Part shown: positions 56,348 to 64,000 of the stretch, piece after piece
Layout: the number at the start of each line of letters is the position of its first letter
Position numbering within the stretch: position 1 is the stretch's first letter
Source of the DNA: Reyranella sp.
GTDB taxonomy: Bacteria; Pseudomonadota; Alphaproteobacteria; Reyranellales; Reyranellaceae
Length of the DNA: 64,000 nucleotides
Reading direction: 5' to 3'
NCBI RefSeq assembly: GCF_004297265.1
Contig: NZ_SCUT01000017.1
Coordinates: forward strand, 1-64,000
Notes under the pieces: generated by a model
Told to the model about the DNA's origin: nothing
The model's database searches: none
Seen by the model: the letters and a program-made list of their open reading frames with translations, nothing else
Position numbers and translations under genes: made by a program

Positions 56348-57118
56348 GTGGTTCCGCCGAATCTCGTCGCGCTGGCCAACCAGCTTGCCGACGCCGCCCG
56401 GCCGATCGCGGGCCGCTACTTCCGCACCGGCGTCACGGTCGACGACAAGTCCGACCTGAGCCCCGTCACCATCGCCGACCGTGAAGCGGAGACGGCGATG
56501 CGCGAACTGCTCAGCCGCCACGTCCCCGACCATGGCGTGTTCGGCGAGGAGCATGGCGCGGTCCGCACCGACGCCGAGTATGTCTGGGTGCTCGACCCGA
56601 TCGACGGCACCAAGGCCTTCATCACCGGCCTGCCGCTGTTCGGCACGCTGATCGGCCTGTTCCACCGCGGCAAGCCGGTGCTCGGCATCATCGACCAGCC
56701 GATCCTGCGGGAACGCTGGCTGGGCGTCGACGGCGAGCGCTCGACCCTGAACGGCAAACCGATCTCGGTGCGCGCCTGCGCCGGCCTCGCCAGCGCGTAC
56801 ATGTATTCGACCGCGCCCGGCATGTTCGCCGAGGGCTATGCCAAACCGCATCAGGCGCTCACCGAAAAGGTGAAGCTCTTCCGCTGGGGCGGCGACTGCT
56901 ACGCCTACGGGCTGCTGGCGGCGGGCCATGTCGACCTGGTCGTCGAGGCGGACCTCAAGCTCTACGACTACGCGGCGCTCATTCCCGTCATCACGGGCGC
57001 GGGCGGCACCATCACCGACTGGAAGGGCAAGGCGCTCGACATGCATTCCGACGGAGCGGTCGCCGCGGCCGGCGACCCGGCGGTTCACCGCGCCGCGCTG
57101 GACATCCTCTCGGCATAG
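56348..57118 (+). CDS. hisN: Histidinol-phosphatase, inositol-monophosphatase type
   Basis: The 256-residue protein has the IMPase metal motifs: 'PVTIADREAETAMRELL', 'GVFGEEHG' (Glu), 'YVWVLDPIDGTKAFITGLP' (Asp-Pro-Ile-Asp-Gly-Thr) and the C-terminal 'LKLYDYAALIPVITGAGG' (Asp, WD-equivalent). Sequence style matches HisN-type histidinol-phosphatases of alphaproteobacteria. A general inositol or sugar phosphatase remains possible. It starts with GTG right after the cytochrome stop. Its 3' end overlaps the convergent GNAT gene by 34 bases. Confidence 0.87.
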   Translation: MVPPNLVALANQLADAARPIAGRYFRTGVTVDDKSDLSPVTIADREAETAMRELLSRHVPDHGVFGEEHGAVRTDAEYVWVLDPIDGTKAFITGLPLFGTLIGLFHRGKPVLGIIDQPILRERWLGVDGERSTLNGKPISVRACAGLASAYMYSTAPGMFAEGYAKPHQALTEKVKLFRWGGDCYAYGLLAAGHVDLVVEADLKLYDYAALIPVITGAGGTITDWKGKALDMHSDGAVAAAGDPAVHRAALDILSA

Positions 57119-57633
57119 GTCGCACGCTCGACATCGTACCAGACGATGTCGGTGAAGCCCTTGTAGTCAACCCGCTTGCGGTAGGTGAGGCCGATCCGCT
57201 CCATCACGGCCCGCGAGGCGCGATTCTCCTCCAGCGTGATCGCGAAGACGTGGTCGAGTTCGAGCGTCTCGAAGCCATAGGCCAGGGCGGCGCGCGCCGC
57301 TTCCGTCGCATAGCCCTTGCCCTGGGCCTCCGGATGCAGCGACCACAGGACCTCGACCCCGTCGAACTGCTCGATGAAGTTCAGCCCGGCATGGCCGATC
57401 AGCCTTCCGTCGTGGAACACGCCCCAGGGCGCGTAGCGGCGTTCCTGCCAGGAAACGGCAAATCGCTCGATGGCTGCATGGGCCAACGCCACGAAATCGC
57501 CTTCCTGCCCCGTGCCCGGGGCCGGCGGCAGCCATCGGGCCACCTCGGGATGAAAGCGCATGGCCGCGTAGTCTTCGGCATCGGCGGCCAGCAGGGGCCT
57601 GAGCGAAAGGCGCTCGGTCGTCACGATCGTCAT
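57085..57633 (-). CDS. GNAT-family N-acetyltransferase (RimJ/RimL-like)
   Basis: The 182-residue protein has the GNAT fold: 'TTERLSLRPLLAADAEDYAAMR' at the N-terminus, 'LIGHAGLNFIEQFDGVEVLWSLHPEAQGKGYATEAARAALAYGFETL'-type motif A (acetyl-CoA loop, Gln-Gly-Lys-Gly-Tyr) and 'ALEENRASRAVMERIGL'-type ending. The RimJ/RimL style suggests an amino-group acceptor, unknown. It is convergent with hisN, sharing 34 bases at the 3' ends, and divergent from the Spy-like gene. Confidence 0.9.
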   Translation of the reverse strand: MTIVTTERLSLRPLLAADAEDYAAMRFHPEVARWLPPAPGTGQEGDFVALAHAAIERFAVSWQERRYAPWGVFHDGRLIGHAGLNFIEQFDGVEVLWSLHPEAQGKGYATEAARAALAYGFETLELDHVFAITLEENRASRAVMERIGLTYRKRVDYKGFTDIVWYDVERATYAERMSSAAR

Positions 57634-57738
57634 GGTCGAGGCACTTTACACAACTTTACCGGCGCGAGATGGGCGCGAAACCGGGACTCTCCATGTTGGC
57701 TTCACGGGGACAGCAACCCGAACCAGATGGAGACAGAC

Positions 57739-58206
57739 ATGACGAACCTCAGCATCAAGACGGTAATGGCCGCCCTCCTCGCGGGCAGCCTCGCGGCGAC
57801 CGCCGGCATGCCGGCCTTTGCCCGGGCGGACGGCGGGTCGGTCGATCCGGCGAAGTTCCAGGAGCGCATCGAGAAGCGCGTCGACAAGGCACTGAACGGC
57901 ACCGACGCGACGCAGGACCAGAAGAAGCAGATCGTCGGCATCCTGCAGGCCGCCTTCGCCGACATGAAGCCGCTGCACGCCCAGCGCGTCGAGAACCGCA
58001 AGGCGATGCGCGCGGCGCTCGAGGCCCCGACCATCGACCCGGCGAAGATCGAGCAGATCCGCGCCGAGCAGATGAAGATCGCCGACGCGAGCTCCAAGCG
58101 CTTCACCAAGGCCCTGACCGACGCCGGCAACGTGCTGAACGCCAGCCAGCGCCAGGCCTTCTTCAAGACCTGGAGCGACCACAAGCACGGCCCCCGGAAG
58201 GGCTGA
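57739..58206 (+). CDS. Spy/CpxP-like periplasmic protein
   Basis: The 155-residue protein has a signal peptide ('MAALLAGSLAATAGMPAFARA'-type, cleavage near residue 25-30). A purely helical mature region follows, with two LTxxQ-like sites ('TDATQDQKKQIVGIL' and 'LNASQRQAFFKTW'), the hallmark of the Spy/CpxP family. Such proteins chaperone misfolded periplasmic proteins or restrain a sensor kinase. It is directly followed by an OmpR-type regulator and a sensor kinase, the same functional group as CpxP-CpxR-CpxA. Another in-frame ATG lies at 57727. Confidence 0.85.
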   Translation: MTNLSIKTVMAALLAGSLAATAGMPAFARADGGSVDPAKFQERIEKRVDKALNGTDATQDQKKQIVGILQAAFADMKPLHAQRVENRKAMRAALEAPTIDPAKIEQIRAEQMKIADASSKRFTKALTDAGNVLNASQRQAFFKTWSDHKHGPRKG

Positions 58207-58248
58207 CGGCGGATGACATCGGGGCTGCGCCGGTCGGATACTGAGCCC

Positions 58249-58941
58249 ATGGCCGAGCGCATCCTGATGATCGACGACGACGACCGCCTCGCCGGGATGG
58301 TCTCCGACTATCTCGGCGGGGCGGGCTTTCGCGTGACCGTGGCCAACACCGGCCGCGACGGCGAGGCCCAGCTCAAGCGCGAGACATTCGACGCAGTCAT
58401 CCTCGACCTGATGCTGCCCGATGCCGACGGGCTCGACCTGTGTCGCCGCCTGCGCGGCACCAGCGACGTGCCGATCCTGATGCTGACCGCACGCGGCGAG
58501 CCGATGGACCGTGTCGTCGGCCTCGAGCTGGGCGCCGACGACTATCTCGCCAAGCCCTTCGAGCCGCGCGAGCTGCAGGCCCGCCTGCGCGCTATCCTGC
58601 GCCGCAAGGGATCGACGGCGCCGAAGGAAGACGTGCTGCGCTTCGGCCGGCTCGAGATCGACAAGGGCGCCCGTGTCGTGCGGGTCGACGGCGAGGAACG
58701 CACGATCACCTCCTACCAGTTCGCGCTGCTGCTGGCGCTGGCCGAACGGGCGGGCCGCGTGCTCTCGCGCGACGCGCTGATGGATCTGCTGAAGGGCGAG
58801 AAGCTCGAAGCCTTCGACCGCTCGGTCGACGTCCACATCAGCCGCATCCGCGCCGCCATCGAGGACGATCCCAAGAAGCCACGCCGCATCCTCACCCTGC
58901 GCGGCACCGGCTACGTCTTCGCCAAGGACCAGGATCGATGA
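58249..58941 (+). CDS. OmpR-family response regulator
   Basis: The 230-residue protein has a receiver with Asp9/10 ('ILMIDDDDRL'), phospho-Asp53 ('VILDLMLPDADG') and Lys in 'DDYLAKPFEP'. Its C-terminal OmpR-type winged helix ('RTITSYQFALLLALAERAGRVLSRDALM', 'DRSVDVHISRIRAAIEDD', 'LRGTGYVF') binds DNA. It is preceded by the Spy-like gene and followed, after a long inverted repeat, by its probable partner kinase. The ATG at 58249 gives the normal N-terminus. Confidence 0.95.
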   Translation: MAERILMIDDDDRLAGMVSDYLGGAGFRVTVANTGRDGEAQLKRETFDAVILDLMLPDADGLDLCRRLRGTSDVPILMLTARGEPMDRVVGLELGADDYLAKPFEPRELQARLRAILRRKGSTAPKEDVLRFGRLEIDKGARVVRVDGEERTITSYQFALLLALAERAGRVLSRDALMDLLKGEKLEAFDRSVDVHISRIRAAIEDDPKKPRRILTLRGTGYVFAKDQDR

Positions 58942-58960
58942 GAACGAGGCCTGTTCTTCG

Positions 58961-59041
58961 CTGGGGGCGCGCCACTCCAGTGGCGCGATCATCATCTGTC
59001 GGCATTCCGCATGACGCGCCACTGGAGTGGCGCGCCCCCAG
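58961..59041. repeat. Nested palindromic intergenic repeat (copy 2)
   Basis: Two perfect 27-base arms (58961-58987 and 59015-59041) flank 27 bases. Each arm contains GCGCCACT-CC-AGTGGCGC. Compared with copy 1 at 8212, the pair A-T in the inner palindrome is replaced by C-G on both sides. It sits between the response-regulator stop and the kinase start, inside the presumed operon. Confidence 0.92.
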
Positions 59042-59056
59042 CCTCGATCGCTGACT

Positions 59057-60310
59057 ATGCAGCGCCTTTACCTGCAGTTCTATGCCACCATCCTCGTCGT
59101 GCTGGCGGTGTTCGTCGGCGCGGCGGTGCTGTTGTGGCGGGTGGCCGACGACGACAATCGCACGCCGCAATATCTCGACGTCGCCGCCGAACTGACCGGC
59201 GCGCTGCTGCCGGACGCCACGGCGCCGCGGACCGACCAGCAGCGCGCGATCGAGGGGCTGCAGCGCAAGCTGCGCTTCGACATCGCGCTCTACGAGCCCG
59301 ATGGCGACATGATCGCCATGGCCGGCAAGCCGCCGCCGCGCTTCGAGCCCATGCGCGCGCGCACCGGCTGGCGGCGCGGACCGGGCGGGCCGAACTTCGT
59401 CCTGCAACTGCCCGACGGCCGATGGCTGGTGGCACGCCAGGTGCGCGAGCGGCCCAACCCGATCTTCTGGATTGCCGCCGCGCTGGGCCTGGTCGCCGTC
59501 GCCGTGGCGATCGCTTCCTTTCCGGTCGTGCGCGGTCTCGGCCGGCGGCTGGAACGGCTCAAGGCGGGTGTCGACCGGCTGGGCGGCGGCGATCTCAGTG
59601 CCCGCGTGAAGGTCGAGGGCCGCGACGAGCTGGCCGCCCTTGCCGCGAGCTTCAACCGCTCGGCCGAGCGCATCGAGGAACTGGTCGCCGCCCACCGGTT
59701 GCTGCTGGCCAATGCCAGCCACGAGCTGCGCACGCCGCTCACGCGCATCTCGGTCGCGGCCTCGCTGCTGGGCGACGCCGCCGATCCCAAGACCCGCGAG
59801 TCGCTGAAGCGCGACGTGGCCGAGCTCGACCAGCTGATCGAACAGATCCTGCTGGCCAGCCGGCTGGAGGCGCTGCCCACCCTCGAACGGCGCGAGCCGG
59901 TCGACCTGCTGGCGCTGGCCGCCGAGGAAGCCTCGCACTACGACGTCGAGGTGGACGGCGAGCCGGTGACGGTCTCCGGCGATCGCACCCTGCTGCGCCG
60001 TCTCGTCCGCAACCTCGTCGAGAATGCGCAGCGCTACGGCGGCGGCACCCCGATCGAGGTTTCGGTGAAGCGCGACTCCGACTGCGCCGTGCTCGAGGTC
60101 ACCGACCGCGGGCCCGGCGTGCCCGAGGCCGAGCGACAGCGCATCTTCGAGCCCTTCTATCGCATGGCCGGCGCGGCCGAGAGCGGCCGCGGCAGCGGCC
60201 TCGGCCTCGCCCTGGTCCTCGACATCGCCCGCCGCCATAGCGGTGACGCGGTTTGCCTTGCGGCAGAAGGCGGCGGCAGCTGCTTCCGGGTCGACCTGCC
60301 GGCAACGTGA
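59057..60310 (+). CDS. Sensor histidine kinase, EnvZ/CpxA type
   Basis: The 417-residue protein has two membrane segments (about 10-28 and 136-157) around a periplasmic domain of roughly 105 residues. A HAMP linker follows, then HisKA with phospho-His222 in 'LANASHELRTPLTRI' and an HATPase with N box 'VRNLVENAQRYGGG', 'TDRGPGVP' and 'GRGSGLGLALV'. It should phosphorylate the upstream regulator. The ATG at 59057 is just after the inverted repeat; an in-frame ATG at 59027 lies inside the repeat arm. Confidence 0.93.
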   Translation: MQRLYLQFYATILVVLAVFVGAAVLLWRVADDDNRTPQYLDVAAELTGALLPDATAPRTDQQRAIEGLQRKLRFDIALYEPDGDMIAMAGKPPPRFEPMRARTGWRRGPGGPNFVLQLPDGRWLVARQVRERPNPIFWIAAALGLVAVAVAIASFPVVRGLGRRLERLKAGVDRLGGGDLSARVKVEGRDELAALAASFNRSAERIEELVAAHRLLLANASHELRTPLTRISVAASLLGDAADPKTRESLKRDVAELDQLIEQILLASRLEALPTLERREPVDLLALAAEEASHYDVEVDGEPVTVSGDRTLLRRLVRNLVENAQRYGGGTPIEVSVKRDSDCAVLEVTDRGPGVPEAERQRIFEPFYRMAGAAESGRGSGLGLALVLDIARRHSGDAVCLAAEGGGSCFRVDLPAT

Positions 60311-60319
60311 AGTGCTGGG

Positions 60320-61582
60320 TCAAGGTCCGACACGGCGCCCACGGAGGCGCCGCAATGCGGCCGCGACCGCATCGGGCCCATGGGACCGCGAAACCAGGGC
60401 GCCGGCCCGGCAGGCAAGATGCCGCGCGAGGGCGGGATCGGATTTGATCCTGAGGCAGGCGCGGGCGATCGATGCCGCGCTGTCGCCGATCAGCAGCTCC
60501 CGACCGTCGACCGCGCCCAGTCCTTCGGCACCGAGCGCCGTGCTGACGACCGGCACATGGTGAGCGAAGGCCTCGAGTATCTTGAGCCGCGTCCCGCCCC
60601 CGGCCCGGATCGGGACGATCGCAACGTCGGCTGCCGCGTAGAAGGATGCGAGGCAGGGTGCGTATCCATGCAGCCGCACATCCTCGAGGCGGCCGAACCG
60701 ATTGAGGAGATGCTCGCCACCGGCGCCGACGATGTCGATGGCGATCTCTCGTGAAGACAGGTCATGCAGCGCCGCGCGGATGGCCGTGCACAGAAATTCT
60801 ACCGCGTCCGCATTGGGCAGATAGTCGAGCGTGCCCACGAACAGGAGTCGGAGCGGACCCTCGGCGGATGGCTCATGCCTCGGCACGCCGTCCGGCGGCA
60901 GGACGCCGTTGGGCACTACCGCCGTTCTCGCAGAAGGGAATTGCCGGCCAATCCGCGCGGCATCGGCAGGGTTGGCAAGCGACACTCGGTCGAACGCGGC
61001 CAGGTAGCGGTGAACGTAGGTCTCGTACTTGCCACGCTCTCGCTCCTCTTGCCGCGCCGCTTCGTCCTCGCCGCGCAAGCGGCAAAGGTCGGCCAGTCTC
61101 GTTCGCGTCTCCAGTTCGTCGTCGTCGAGATCGAGGACCATTTCCGGGCGCACCGCAGGAGCTAGCCGCAGGAACGGACCGGCCAGGGGCGCAAGGTAGA
61201 GCCGCATCACATGGACCACCGTGGGCGGACAGATCCGCGCCCAATCGAAGACCTCTGCCGCGCTGGCCGCCGTGCAGAAGCGGGCGAGGTACGGCTTGGG
61301 ATAGCGCTCCATCGCACGTGCCTCCTCCAGCGGGTCGGTCAGGCGCGCGATCAGTGCGACATGCGGATCGAGATGCTCCTGGAGCGACAGGACGTGGATC
61401 CGGGCCGCTTCGAGCAGGACATGATCGGGCGGTGACGGCTCGCCGCCGGCGACCGGCACCACGAACAGATCGACCTCGCCGTCGCGTGCGAGGGCAGCGA
61501 GCGTCATCGCCGCGCGTCGGGCGAGACCGCTGCCGGTGTGTCGCGGCATGACCGGCGCCACGAGGAGCACTCGCCGCCGCAT
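60320..61582 (-). CDS. Glycosyltransferase, GT-B fold (GT4-like)
   Basis: The 420-residue protein has an N-terminal Rossmann-like start ('RVLLVAPVMPRHTGSGLARRAAMTLAALARDG'), 'TAVVPNGVLPP', 'LRLLFVGTLDYLPNADAVEFL', 'VRLHGYAPCLASFYAAADVAIVPIRAGGGTRLKILEAFAHHVPVVST', the typical GT4 donor-site Glu region. It should add a sugar from a nucleotide donor. The ATG overlaps the stop of the GT62-like gene by one base (TGATG), so the three glycosyltransferase genes are coupled. Confidence 0.9.
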   Translation of the reverse strand: MRRRVLLVAPVMPRHTGSGLARRAAMTLAALARDGEVDLFVVPVAGGEPSPPDHVLLEAARIHVLSLQEHLDPHVALIARLTDPLEEARAMERYPKPYLARFCTAASAAEVFDWARICPPTVVHVMRLYLAPLAGPFLRLAPAVRPEMVLDLDDDELETRTRLADLCRLRGEDEAARQEERERGKYETYVHRYLAAFDRVSLANPADAARIGRQFPSARTAVVPNGVLPPDGVPRHEPSAEGPLRLLFVGTLDYLPNADAVEFLCTAIRAALHDLSSREIAIDIVGAGGEHLLNRFGRLEDVRLHGYAPCLASFYAAADVAIVPIRAGGGTRLKILEAFAHHVPVVSTALGAEGLGAVDGRELLIGDSAASIARACLRIKSDPALARHLACRAGALVSRSHGPDAVAAALRRLRGRRVGP

Positions 61583-62361
61583 CAGTCGCGGGCGTGGAGA
61601 ACTTCGAGGTTCGGCATCCCCCAGCACTGGTGGCCCATGTCGGCGGCAAGCAGGGCGAGACCCTCGGTTTCGATCTCGCCTTCCATCTGTGGGCCCCATG
61701 GTCCCGGCCGCCGGGCCACGGGATGGCCCGGCCGGTAAGGGAACGGTGGAAAGATGAGTCCGTCGCGGTGGATGTCGCCCCGCACCAGCAGCACCGTGCC
61801 GCCGACGCTGTCGAGACGCACGAGGTCGGCTCCGCCGCGCAGGGCATCCATATGGACCGTGCCGCGATCGCGCCAGCCATTGCGATCGAAGGTCGGACCG
61901 CCATAGTCGTGGACACAATGCGGGTGGACGATATCGCGTCCGACCGCGATCAGGCGCTGCAACAGGTCGCGCGGATACTCGACGACGTCGACATCCAGCC
62001 ACAGCACCCAATCATGGTCCGCCAAGGCCTGGAAAAGCAGATGGTTGCGCGCGCGGGCGAGCACGCGCCGGCGCTGCAGCTGCCAGGGGTGGCTCCAGCG
62101 CGGCACGCCGGCCGGCAGACGGAAGCCGAAGTCACGCTTCCAGACACCCACCCGCGCAAACCGCGCCCGAGCCACCGCGGCCTGTTGCGCCAGTCGTCCG
62201 AACGTATCGTCGAGACTGTCGCTTTCGAGCAGGCCGACGGAGATCGCGCCGAGAGGCCAGTCCAGGCGATGAAGGTTGTCCCAGTAGCGATCGAGATGGC
62301 GCACCGCATCCTTCACGGGGGTGAGGATGAGGATGGTGGACGGGCTAGACTCCAGGATCAT
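61582..62361 (-). CDS. Anp1/GT62-like glycosyltransferase
   Basis: The 259-residue protein has 'TILILTPVKDAVRHLDRYWDNL' at the start, 'RARNHLLFQALADHDWVLWLDVDVVEYPRDLLQRLI' with a DxD-like metal site (Asp-Val-Asp), and 'PHCVHDYGGPTFDRNGW'. The order resembles the Anp1/Mnn9/Van1 (GT62) mannosyltransferases of yeast, found also in scattered bacteria. The acceptor and sugar are unknown. The start is uncertain: the ATG at 62361 overlaps the upstream gene by 17 bases, and an ATG at 62397 adds 12 residues. Confidence 0.72.
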   Translation of the reverse strand: MILESSPSTILILTPVKDAVRHLDRYWDNLHRLDWPLGAISVGLLESDSLDDTFGRLAQQAAVARARFARVGVWKRDFGFRLPAGVPRWSHPWQLQRRRVLARARNHLLFQALADHDWVLWLDVDVVEYPRDLLQRLIAVGRDIVHPHCVHDYGGPTFDRNGWRDRGTVHMDALRGGADLVRLDSVGGTVLLVRGDIHRDGLIFPPFPYRPGHPVARRPGPWGPQMEGEIETEGLALLAADMGHQCWGMPNLEVLHARD

Positions 62362-63865
62362 AGCCGCTGAGGGGAAAGGCATGGCGGTTCCAGCCATGTC
62401 CCGGCGCGATGCCGCGGCTGGCAGGGCGATCGGAAGGTGCAGACCAGCCGTCGGAGGCGAGCCGGATCAGCCGAGCGCGAGCGGGGCTTGACGCGCTGCT
62501 TGCGATGAAATCGAGCCGCTCCCGCACAGACGGATCGAGGATCGCGAGGGTGCGCAGAAAGCCCGCGAGATCGCGCAGGGTCTCGACATCGCAGGGCAAA
62601 ACCTCGTATTGCGCCAGAGCGCGTTCGAGCAGTTCATCGAGCGATCCGGTCGTGGTCACCATCACCGGCCGCAGGTCGGCGATAGGACCCACTCGAATCA
62701 ACGCGGTCGGGCTGTACGGGGGATGCAGAAGCTGACCGCGCCAGTTTCCGTCGATCGCGCGGCGCAGTCGCGTGTGCGTCGCGCCATTGCCCGAAAGCAC
62801 CAACACGGGCCCGTCGGCGTCCTCGTCCACATGCCAGTAGAACGACTCGCCGGGCGTACCGCCAATGCGATGATCGGGCAGCAACTCTACGCTTCGTTCA
62901 TCCGACGTGACGCGGACATAGCTGAACCGTCTCACCTCCGTGAGCTCGCGCTCGATCGCAATGGCGGCAGGCGACCGCGCCGGCGGATGAAAGACGTGCC
63001 CGTCCCATCGCTCGCCCAGCGTCGCCAGCAGGGCAAAGCACTCCGCCTCGCGGCGGAAGCCCTCAATGGCCGGGTTCTCCCCCTGGAGCACCCATTTGGC
63101 GCCGTTCCGATGCTGGAACAGCACGGTGCCGGACGACGGATCGCGCTGGCATAGCGTGCCCTCGAGCTGCTTGGGTGGATGGGCCACGAGATGGTAGGGC
63201 TGGGCCAGCATCAGCCATGCGATGAGGAACGTGTCCTTGTCGCCGTGCAGCAGTCGGTAGACCTCGTCCGATCGCTGGTTCATCCAGTGCGCCAGGCCGA
63301 GCGCCCGCCAGCAGCGCGACTTGTCGAGCAGCAGCTGTCCCGATTCGAACGAAGGGCAATCCCTCGGCTCCAGTCCCGCGAGACGCCATATCGGGTTCGC
63401 ACGCGACAGCCGCAGGAGGTCGGGCCAGAAGAGTGCGCCCGTCGTCTGGAATGCCGGATGGTCGAACAAGTCGGACGGATCCCTGACGGGCACATTGTCG
63501 GCGTCGAGCAGCAGCACCTGGCGGAAACGAGAGTGGCGCAGCGCGTAGGGCTTCAATTCCCATCCCCCGAGCCGCCGGACCCTATGGCGCCGCGCCACCT
63601 CGAAGGCGTCGACCGTCTCGACGCCAAGTTCGGCGAGCAGGCCACGCATCGGCATGCTCATCTCGAGTGGCCCGAGGAACCAGATCTCGATCGGCAAGGT
63701 ACACCCCAGCTGTCGCAGCATGCCGACGCAGATCCAGGCGCACGTGAACAGGCGCGGGCCGCCGGCGCAGATGACGATGCCACGACCCTCGAAGCGTGAT
63801 TCCGGGAATTCGTCGGGAGTGGCAGCGGCGGCCGCGAGGGCGGCCGACAGCTCGCCGCGGCTCAT
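62345..63865 (-). CDS. Mannosyltransferase-like protein, GT71 style, with extra C-terminal domain
   Basis: The 506-residue protein has an N-terminal GT-A region (about 20-260). 'GIVICAGGPRLFTCAWICVGMLRQLG' is followed by 'IEIWFLGPLEM', 'KPYALRHSRFRQVLLLDADNVPVRDPSDLFDHP' with the DxD motif, and 'SFESGQLLLDKSRCWRAL'. This order fits the Mnn1/Mnn2 GT71 family. The C-terminal 200 residues form a separate beta-rich then helical part I do not recognise. It may belong to a larger glycan locus beyond the right edge. Its ATG overlaps a short upstream frame. Confidence 0.78.
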   Translation of the reverse strand: MSRGELSAALAAAAATPDEFPESRFEGRGIVICAGGPRLFTCAWICVGMLRQLGCTLPIEIWFLGPLEMSMPMRGLLAELGVETVDAFEVARRHRVRRLGGWELKPYALRHSRFRQVLLLDADNVPVRDPSDLFDHPAFQTTGALFWPDLLRLSRANPIWRLAGLEPRDCPSFESGQLLLDKSRCWRALGLAHWMNQRSDEVYRLLHGDKDTFLIAWLMLAQPYHLVAHPPKQLEGTLCQRDPSSGTVLFQHRNGAKWVLQGENPAIEGFRREAECFALLATLGERWDGHVFHPPARSPAAIAIERELTEVRRFSYVRVTSDERSVELLPDHRIGGTPGESFYWHVDEDADGPVLVLSGNGATHTRLRRAIDGNWRGQLLHPPYSPTALIRVGPIADLRPVMVTTTGSLDELLERALAQYEVLPCDVETLRDLAGFLRTLAILDPSVRERLDFIASSASSPARARLIRLASDGWSAPSDRPASRGIAPGHGWNRHAFPLSGYDPGV

Positions 63866-63939
63866 GAGCGCCGGCGCGCTCGCGACAGGCTCCTGTTGCC
63901 CGGTTTCCGCCGTTTGGGCATGCTCGTTTGCAATGACAC
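63862..63939 (-). other. Possible short coupled ORF or 3' end of an off-window gene
   Basis: A GTG at 63939, five bases after AAGGAGGA, opens a 25-residue Arg/Lys/Ser-rich frame whose TGA overlaps the GT71-like ATG (ATGA). The same frame remains open to the window edge, so it could instead be the tail of a longer gene or chance. The ribosome site may serve the GT71-like gene itself only if a non-ATG start is used, because its ATG is about 75 bases away. Confidence 0.3.
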
Positions 63940-64000
63940 GATCCTCCTTGGGCCGTCCGGCCTGCGCCGCCGGCCTTGAGATAAATCCCGTCTCGGACGG

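Noticed and set aside
54734-57088. A 784-codon leftward frame that includes pheA
   Set aside because: Only the last 302 residues (from 55642) match prephenate dehydratase; the rest lies antisense to cytochrome c and hisN.

Overview
The window is a GC-rich (roughly two-thirds G+C by eye), densely coded chromosomal segment from an alphaproteobacterium. Several features point there: the ffh-rpsP-rimM-trmD-rplS-leuC order, malate:quinone oxidoreductase, a membrane-anchored CycM-type cytochrome c, a monofunctional prephenate dehydratase, an extended hydrophilic FtsY, and two oxygenase-like paralogues around tsaD. The overall style recalls the Rhodospirillales/Reyranella part of the class, but that placement is an inference. 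Almost everything is chromosomal core. I found no rRNA, tRNA, CRISPR array, integrase, transposase or prophage.

Layout. 1-4.9 kb: envelope and stress genes (YidB-like, GlsB-like, a frameshifted lysM, HAD phosphatase, patatin, hemerythrin, alpha/beta hydrolase). 5-9.7 kb: cupin, mqo, a ThrE-like exporter and fumC, which together give two adjacent TCA steps around malate. 9.7-16.8 kb: arfB, an ankyrin protein, gshB, a SirB1-like protein, a YraN-like protein and rsmI, divergent from an LpoA-like lipoprotein and a HAD hydrolase, then an Asp/Asn-hydroxylase homologue. 16.9-24.3 kb: a cyclopropane-synthase-like methyltransferase, a 2Fe-2S protein, a diaminopropionate ammonia-lyase-like enzyme, a creatininase-family hydrolase, and a receiver protein plus hybrid kinase whose second PAS domain carries FixL-type haem residues. 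24.3-31.3 kb: a leftward tsaD/oxygenase/gpsA/EVE/EamA run, a second oxygenase paralogue, then rightward hemC, an M48 lipoprotein protease and a TusA-like protein. 31.3-38.3 kb: pgk, Nudix, J-domain protein, yciB-ftsY-dapF, a glycosyltransferase-like protein and an HCCA isomerase. 38.3-39.8 kb: an AbiE-type toxin-antitoxin locus whose toxin gene is frameshifted. 39.8-46.3 kb: CPBP protease, then ffh, rpsP, rimM, trmD, rplS, leuC and an RDD protein.

46.4-48.1 kb is the only clearly foreign-looking stretch. It is visibly AT-richer than its surroundings and holds two translationally coupled genes: a small C-terminally membrane-anchored protein and a protein with an HExxH...ExxAD zinc-protease signature. 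They lie between leuC and leuD. This is the best candidate here for an undescribed system.

48.4-60.3 kb: leuD, leuB, a HerA-like ATPase, a sugar-phosphate isomerase homologue, a GST with an extra C-terminal domain, rpe, pheA, cytochrome c, hisN, GNAT, and a Spy-like periplasmic protein next to an OmpR/EnvZ-type pair (a probable envelope-stress circuit). 60.3-64 kb: three overlapping glycosyltransferase genes, two of them resembling families best known from yeast mannan synthesis (GT62 and GT71), which run toward the right edge.

Intergenic spaces repeatedly hold inverted repeats. Two (8.2 kb and 59.0 kb) belong to one family with perfect 27-bp arms, each arm itself a palindrome, with a compensated base change between copies. 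Three single-base frameshifts (one in lysM, two in the abiEii homologue) may be true decay or sequence error.
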